Source: an uncultured Eubacteriales bacterium (GTDB taxonomy: Bacteria; Bacillota; Clostridia; Oscillospirales; UBA644). Taken from it: 64,000 bases of DNA. Both the position numbers and the translations under genes were made by a program. A model generated the notes under the pieces. That model saw nothing but the letters and a program-made list of their open reading frames with translations. It was not told the DNA's origin and ran no database searches. Every line of letters starts with the position of its first letter. Positions within the stretch are counted from its first letter, which is position 1. Shown here piece after piece: positions 59,863 through 64,000 of this stretch. The stretch is from NCBI GenBank assembly GCA_934454405.1, contig CAKSFN010000011.1:29994-93993 (forward strand), given 5' to 3'.

Positions 59863-60918
59863 GTGAAGTTTGTGCGAAAATTCAATTATTCGGCTTTGCG
59901 CGATATGAAATGGGACACCGAGGTGTTGGGGCTTATTTCGGAAATATACAAATATGAGGGCAGACAGGAGATCTTTCTGCAAAAAAGACCGCATGACATC
60001 GAAAAACTTGTTGAGATAGCAAAAATCCAAAGCACGGAAACATCCAACGCGATAGAGGGGATAGTTTCTACAAACACGCGTATACGCAGCCTTGTTGCGG
60101 AAAAGACCTCGCCGCGCAACAGAGACGAGCAGGAGATCGCGGGCTACCGTGACGCCCTGAATGTTATACATGATAATTTTGACGCGATTCCCGTATCGCC
60201 GAACTATATTCTGCAACTGCACAAGATAATGTATTCGCATACGGCGAACCCGATGGCGGGAAAAATGAAGAATGTGCAGAACTTTATCAGCGCACGTTAT
60301 GCGAACGGGCGAACGGAAACCGTTTTTGTTCCGCTCTCTCCGTTCGAAACTCCGGAAGCGCTCGCGAATATCTGCGAAGAGTTTTCACGGGTCATCGGCA
60401 ACGCCGAGGTCGAACCTCTGATTGCCATTCCGGTTTTTATCCACGATTTTCTTTGCATCCACCCTTTCAACGACGGCAACGGACGAATGAGCCGACTGCT
60501 GACAACGCTTTTGCTTTATCGCTGCGGTTTTTATGTGGGAAAGTATATCTCGCTTGAAGCGAAGATAGGAAAGTCAAAAGACCTCTATTATGCCGCATTG
60601 CGCAACTCGCAGGACGGCTGGCTTGACGGCAGCGAAGATTTTACGCCGTTTTTGAAATATCTGCTCGGTACGGTGCTTGCGGCATATCGCGATCTTGACG
60701 AACGGTTGGCACTTGTTGATAACGGCGGTTCTGCTTTGAATACCGTTCGGAAAGCCGCGGAAAGCAAACTCGGCAAATTCACAAAGCGGGAAATAGTCGA
60801 ACTTTGCCCGACACTCAGCGTCAGTTCCGTGGAGGGTGCGCTGCGCAAACTCGTGGAAAACGGCGACCTGCGGCGTGAGGGAAGGGGAAAGGCAACGGTA
60901 TATATTCTTTTGAAATGA
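59863..60918 (+). CDS. Fic-family protein with winged-helix C-terminus
   Basis: A 351-residue protein (342 if the second GTG at 59872, which has GAGGTG six bases upstream, is the start). Fic enzymes usually transfer AMP to hydroxyl side chains. The catalytic loop is complete: HPFNDGNGRMSRLL (about residues 203-216). An N-terminal inhibitory helix of the (S/T)xxxE(G/N) type is present in TSNAIEGIVSTN (about 57-68), so basal activity is probably self-inhibited. Residues 300-351 (KFTKREIVELCPTLSVSSVE ... GRGKATVYILL) look like a winged helix-turn-helix. The gene stands alone; its target protein is unknown, and autoregulation is plausible. It lies between spore and ribosomal genes, so it may be accessory. 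Confidence 0.92.
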   Translation: MKFVRKFNYSALRDMKWDTEVLGLISEIYKYEGRQEIFLQKRPHDIEKLVEIAKIQSTETSNAIEGIVSTNTRIRSLVAEKTSPRNRDEQEIAGYRDALNVIHDNFDAIPVSPNYILQLHKIMYSHTANPMAGKMKNVQNFISARYANGRTETVFVPLSPFETPEALANICEEFSRVIGNAEVEPLIAIPVFIHDFLCIHPFNDGNGRMSRLLTTLLLYRCGFYVGKYISLEAKIGKSKDLYYAALRNSQDGWLDGSEDFTPFLKYLLGTVLAAYRDLDERLALVDNGGSALNTVRKAAESKLGKFTKREIVELCPTLSVSSVEGALRKLVENGDLRREGRGKATVYILLK

Positions 60919-60986
60919 AATTCGTTTTTGCCTCGGTGTGGGGTGAAAAGTCGGAAATAGTTCATAAATTAGTTTGAGGTTTCCTA

Positions 60987-61015
60987 TTTACAAAAGCGAA
61001 TATATGTGGTAAAAT
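60987..61015 (+). promoter_or_regulatory. SigA-type promoter for rpsO
   Basis: TTTACA (60987-60992), 17 bp, TAAAAT (61010-61015). Confidence 0.65.
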
Positions 61016-61034
61016 AACAAGGTACCGAATGTCG

Positions 61035-61063
61035 GTGCGCGGATATTCACCGTTCGCGCGTCC
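61035..61063 (+). other. Structured rpsO leader
   Basis: The leader contains complementary GCGCG/CGCGC arms and an alternative CGGTG/CACCG pairing, between the promoter and the rpsO ribosome site. S15 autoregulatory leaders are known in several bacteria; whether this one binds S15 cannot be told by eye. Confidence 0.35.
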
Positions 61064-61097
61064 TGCATTGCGGCGAATAAATACGGAGGTGAAAGAT

Positions 61098-61364
61098 ATG
61101 CTGACAAAAGAGAAGAAGTCCGCTATTATCGAGGCGAACAAGATCAACGAAAAAGACACCGGTTCTCCGGAAGTTCAGATCGCGATTTTGACCGACAGAA
61201 TAGTGACTCTTACGGAGCACTTGAAGGAACATCCGAAGGATTTCCATTCAAGAAGAGGTATGCTCAAAATGGTCGGACAGAGAAGAAATCTTCTCGGATA
61301 TCTGAAAAAGAAGGATATTTCCAGATACCGCGCGATCATCGAGAAACTCGGTCTTCGTAAGTAA
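61098..61364 (+). CDS. rpsO: 30S ribosomal protein S15
   Basis: An 88-residue protein that binds 16S rRNA helices 20-22 early in small-subunit assembly. The sequence has the full family pattern: [20 protein letters not shown] (residues 20-39), [20 protein letters not shown], then [20 protein letters not shown]. The start is ATG 61098 with GGAGG nine bases upstream; the longer frame covers the leader. A terminator separates it from pnp, although the order rpsO-pnp is the conserved one. Confidence 0.97.
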   Translation: MLTKEKKSAIIEANKINEKDTGSPEVQIAILTDRIVTLTEHLKEHPKDFHSRRGMLKMVGQRRNLLGYLKKKDISRYRAIIEKLGLRK

Positions 61365-61374
61365 GAAAGAGTTA

Positions 61375-61412
61375 AAAACCAAGGAGCGTATCGCTTGTGC
61401 TCCTTGGTTTTT
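61375..61412 (+). terminator. Terminator after rpsO
   Basis: AAAACCAAGGAGC pairs with GCTCCTTGGTTTT around an 11-base loop and ends in T residues. Partial read-through to pnp is possible. Confidence 0.85.
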
Positions 61413-61460
61413 GTTCGTATTTACAGCATTTGAATTTAAGGGAATCCGACTTGTTCGGCA

Positions 61461-61535
61461 AGGTCTGTTTTCGGACCTGCGCGTTTCAGCAGTTATCCGG
61501 GTGCGCGAAAGCTTTCACGCTTCGGGACGACTGCT
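61461..61535 (+). other. Structured pnp leader with two hairpins
   Basis: Hairpin 1 is AGGTC/GACCT (61461-61478). Hairpin 2 is a long stem closed by AGCAGT/ACTGCT (61488-61535) with internal GCG-GAAAGC/GCTTTC-CGC type pairing. In enterobacteria RNase III and PNPase process a pnp leader stem; the resemblance here is only structural. Confidence 0.45.
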
Positions 61536-61585
61536 AAAAAACAAGGCGGAGCTCCCTCGAAAATAAATTTTCAAAGGAGAAAAAC

Positions 61586-63712
61586 ATGGACATTTACGCT
61601 AATTACAAAGTGTTTAAGACCGAATTCGCGGGCAGACCTCTCGTTGTTGAGACGGGCAAGTTCGCGGGTCTTGCAAACGGTTCCTGTATGATAAGATACG
61701 GGGATACCTGCGTTCTCGCAACCGCCACCGCTTCCGCAAAGCCGAGAGACGGCATTGATTTCTTCCCTCTCGCGGTTGACTATGAAGAAAAGCTTTACTC
61801 CGTGGGCAAGATTCCCGGCGGCTTCCTCAAAAGAGAGGGCAAGCCCAGCGAAAAGGCTATTCTGACTTCGAGAGTTATCGACAGACCCATCAGACCTCTT
61901 TTCCCCAAGGATATGAGAAACGACGTTGTTGTTTCCACGACCCCGATGGCTGTCAACAACGACTACTCGCCCGAGATAACCGCGATGAACGGCGCTTCCG
62001 TTGCGATAGCCATTTCCGACATTCCGTGGAACGGCCCCATTGCCGGCGTCATTCTCGGATATGTTGACGGCGAATACGTTCTCAACCCGACGCTTGAACA
62101 AAAAGCAAAATCGCAGATGATGGTTACCATCGCCGCGACCGAAGAAAAGATAGTTATGATAGAAGCGGGTGCAAACGAAGTTCCGGACGACATTATGCTC
62201 AAGGGCATAATCTTCGCTCATCAGGAGCTGAAAAAGCTCGTTCGCTTTATCAAGGACATCGCCGCGGAGATAGGCAAACCCAAGTTTGAATATCAGTCCT
62301 CCGAACTCGATCACGATATGTATGAGGACATCAAGTCTTTCTGCCTTGAAAAGGTTGAAAAAGCGCTTGATACCGACGATAAAGACGTAAGAGACGCCAA
62401 TATGGCGGTCGTTGAAAACGAAGTCCGCGAACATTTCGACGAAAAATATCCCGAATGCCCCTACGGCGAAGTTCTTTACAAGATTCAGAAGGAAATCGTC
62501 AGAAGATGGCTCTTTGACGACCACAGAAGAGTTGACGGCAGAGGCCTTGAAGAGATCAGACCTCTTCACGCCGAGGTCGGCGTTCTTCCCAGAGTTCACG
62601 GCTCGGGACTTTTCTCGAGAGGTCAGACGCAGGTTCTCACCGTTGCGACCCTCGGTCCCATTGCCGAAAAGCAGAAGCTTGACGGCGTTGACGAAGAAGA
62701 CTCCAAGAGATATATGCACCATTACAATATGCCCGGTTATTCCGTCGGCGACGCAAAGTCCAGCCGCGGCGCGGGCAGACGCGAAATAGGCCACGGCGCT
62801 CTTGCCGAAAGAAGCCTTGAGCCCGTTCTTCCCACCGAAGAAGAGTTCCCGTATGCTATCCGTCTCGTTTCCGAAGTTCTTTCCTCCAACGGCTCCACTT
62901 CGCAGGGTTCCGTTTGCGGTTCGACCCTTGCTCTTATGGACGCGGGCGTTCCCATAAAGGCTCCCGTTGCGGGCATCAGCTGCGGCCTTATCACCAAGGA
63001 CGACAAGTGGCTGACCATGGTTGACATTCAGGGACTTGAAGACTTCTACGGCGATATGGACTTCAAAGTTGCCGGAACCAAAAAAGGTATCACATCCATT
63101 CAGATGGATATAAAGATCGACGGTCTGACCTACGATATCATCGAAAAAGCGTTCGAGCAGACCAAGGCGGGCAGAGAGCATATCATCGACGATATTCTTC
63201 TCAGAGCAATTCCCGCTCCGAGAGAAGAACTTTCTCCGTTCGCTCCGAAGATCATGTCCTATATGATCCCGACCGATAAGATAAGAGAAGTTATCGGCAG
63301 CGGCGGAAAAGTTATTCAGAGAATCGTTGCCGAAACCGGCGCGAAGATCGACATTGAGGACGACGGCTCCTGCCACATCTGCTATGTTGACAAAGCAAGC
63401 GGCGATATGGCTCTTGCGATAATCAAGACCATCGTTGAAGGTCCGCAGGTCGGCGCGATCTACACCGGCAAGGTTGTTAAAATAATGGACTTCGGCGCAT
63501 TTGTTGAACTTGCTCCGGGCAAAGACGGACTTTGCCACATCTCCAAACTTGACAGCAAGCGCGTCAACAAAGTTGAAGACGTTGTATCTCTCGGCGACGA
63601 AATAACCGTAAAGGTTATGGAAATCGACCGTATGGGCAGGATAAATCTGTCGAGAAAAGATGCGATAAAAGACTTGATGAATGAAGATACGGAACTCATT
63701 TCCGCTCAATAA
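61586..63712 (+). CDS. pnp: Polyribonucleotide nucleotidyltransferase (PNPase)
   Basis: A 708-residue phosphorolytic 3'-5' exoribonuclease, a trimer in RNA decay. The first RNase PH-like domain is residues 10-140, an alpha-helical linker follows, and the second RNase PH domain (about 315-545) holds the catalytic blocks RGLEEIRPLHAEVGVLPRVH, SRGQTQVLTVATLG and FPYAIRLVSEVLSSNGSTSQ (phosphate-binding Ser). The KH domain has IPTDKIREVIGSGGKVIQRI (about 568) and the S1 domain IYTGKVVKIMDFGAFVELAP (about 628). The ribosome site is AAAGGAG. The last 16 codons and the terminator are repeated at 63902-64000. Confidence 0.97.
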   Translation: MDIYANYKVFKTEFAGRPLVVETGKFAGLANGSCMIRYGDTCVLATATASAKPRDGIDFFPLAVDYEEKLYSVGKIPGGFLKREGKPSEKAILTSRVIDRPIRPLFPKDMRNDVVVSTTPMAVNNDYSPEITAMNGASVAIAISDIPWNGPIAGVILGYVDGEYVLNPTLEQKAKSQMMVTIAATEEKIVMIEAGANEVPDDIMLKGIIFAHQELKKLVRFIKDIAAEIGKPKFEYQSSELDHDMYEDIKSFCLEKVEKALDTDDKDVRDANMAVVENEVREHFDEKYPECPYGEVLYKIQKEIVRRWLFDDHRRVDGRGLEEIRPLHAEVGVLPRVHGSGLFSRGQTQVLTVATLGPIAEKQKLDGVDEEDSKRYMHHYNMPGYSVGDAKSSRGAGRREIGHGALAERSLEPVLPTEEEFPYAIRLVSEVLSSNGSTSQGSVCGSTLALMDAGVPIKAPVAGISCGLITKDDKWLTMVDIQGLEDFYGDMDFKVAGTKKGITSIQMDIKIDGLTYDIIEKAFEQTKAGREHIIDDILLRAIPAPREELSPFAPKIMSYMIPTDKIREVIGSGGKVIQRIVAETGAKIDIEDDGSCHICYVDKASGDMALAIIKTIVEGPQVGAIYTGKVVKIMDFGAFVELAPGKDGLCHISKLDSKRVNKVEDVVSLGDEITVKVMEIDRMGRINLSRKDAIKDLMNEDTELISAQ

Positions 63713-63759
63713 TTCATAAAGCAATAAACAGATAGGGAACAGGCGAAAGTCTGTTCCCC
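63661..63759. repeat. Direct repeat copy 1: pnp 3' end plus terminator
   Basis: 99 bp covering the last 16 pnp codons, the stop, the intervening AATTCATAAAGC spacer and the terminator. Copy 2 is at 63902-64000 (offset 241 bp), with three mismatches. Confidence 0.93.
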
Positions 63760-63770
63760 GTGTTTTTTTT
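63735..63770 (+). terminator. Terminator after pnp
   Basis: GGGAACAG pairs with CTGTTCCC (63735-63742 with 63751-63758), followed by CGTG and eight T residues. Confidence 0.88.
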
Positions 63771-63901
63771 CCATATTGAAAAGCGGAGCGCGTGACGGCT
63801 CGTCTTTCTTCTCAATGCCGCAGGATGATTGAATACGCCGCGCGAAATTGCCGCGGCGCGGCACGCGCATGGCTGTTCGCAAAACGCCGATACCGTCGTT
63901 T

Positions 63902-64000
63902 TGCGATAAAAGACCTTATGAACGAAGATACGGAACTCATTTCCGCTCAATAATTCATAAAGCAATAAACAGATAGGGAACAGGCGAAAGTCTGTTCCCC
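63902..64000 (+). pseudogene. Direct repeat copy 2: detached pnp tail
   Basis: Codes the last 16 PNPase residues (AIKDLMNEDTELISAQ) and stop without the rest of the gene, then the same spacer and terminator stem, running to the window edge. The three differences from copy 1 lie in two codons (TTG to CTT, AAT to AAC) and are all synonymous, which suggests the fragment came from a working pnp allele by recombination and not from slow decay. The intervening 63771-63901 has no gene. An assembly artefact is an alternative. Confidence 0.75.

Noticed and set aside
61571..63724. 717-codon open frame on the minus strand
   Set aside because: It is the mirror of pnp, produced by the codon bias of that gene; no recognisable motif or ribosome site.
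1..64000. tRNA, rRNA or SRP RNA genes
   Set aside because: No cloverleaf with GTTCRANNC-type arm, rRNA segment or SRP core was seen on reading both strands; a tRNAscan or Rfam run would be decisive.

Overview
The window looks like a chromosome segment from a spore-forming, Gram-positive anaerobe of the class Clostridia, probably an uncultured-type gut lineage (Oscillospirales or Christensenellales; inference only). The grounds are core-gene order typical of Firmicutes (dprA-topA-trmFO, plsX-acpP-rnc, smc-ftsY, nadD-yqeK-rsfS-leuS, rpsO-pnp), two spore genes (a GerA-family germination protein and a SipL-like DUF3794/LysM protein), T-box and THF riboswitch control, SigA-type promoters with 17-bp spacers, and many lipoproteins with Gram-positive lipoboxes. 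No rRNA, tRNA, CRISPR array, IS element or complete prophage was found.

Layout. 1-5.4 kb: two tandem paralogous secreted helical proteins and a WG-repeat lipoprotein, all on the minus strand. 5.6-15.5 kb: a plus-strand housekeeping run (SpoU-type rRNA methyltransferase, divergent DprA, topA, trmFO, plsX, an acyl-carrier-like protein without its serine, rnc, radical SAM protein, membrane protein, TetR). 15.6-18.1 kb: zinc efflux ATPase and SmtB-type repressor with a clear promoter and operator. 18.3-24.4 kb: GerA-family protein, an E2/CAT-fold pseudoenzyme, an unknown membrane protein, galactokinase and a lipoprotein. 24.5-30.2 kb (minus): a THF riboswitch leading folT-folC, a GH123/DUF4091-like lipoprotein and an M29 aminopeptidase. 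30.3-31.1 kb: a frame-split WG-repeat membrane protein. 31.2-33.8 kb: htpG and an XRE regulator. 34-43.5 kb: smc-ftsY-rdgB-yhbY-nadD-yqeK-rsfS-leuS. 43.5-48.3 kb: secreted and cytosolic glycosidase-like proteins flanking a nitroreductase. 48.5-51.7 kb: a Trp-specific T-box and trpXYZ transporter. 52.2-53.9 kb: DHHW protein and DUF4358-like lipoprotein. 54.2-56 kb: ECF sigma factor and likely membrane anti-sigma factor. 56-58 kb: orphan phage terminase large subunit with a RinA/ArpU-like protein. 58.2-64 kb: SipL-like protein, Fic protein with an operator-like palindrome, rpsO, pnp, and a duplicated pnp tail at the right edge.

The most unusual observations are the acyl-carrier-like protein at the acpP locus that lacks the phosphopantetheine serine; the divergent DprA and E2-fold proteins that have lost hallmark residues; an apparent AUU start for smc; a U-UUU-UUG slippery site joining two halves of a WG-repeat protein; a THF riboswitch heading an operon that also carries a glycosidase-like lipoprotein and an aminopeptidase; and an isolated but apparently intact terminase with a consensus promoter. 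All functional statements come from reading the sequence; no database search was run.
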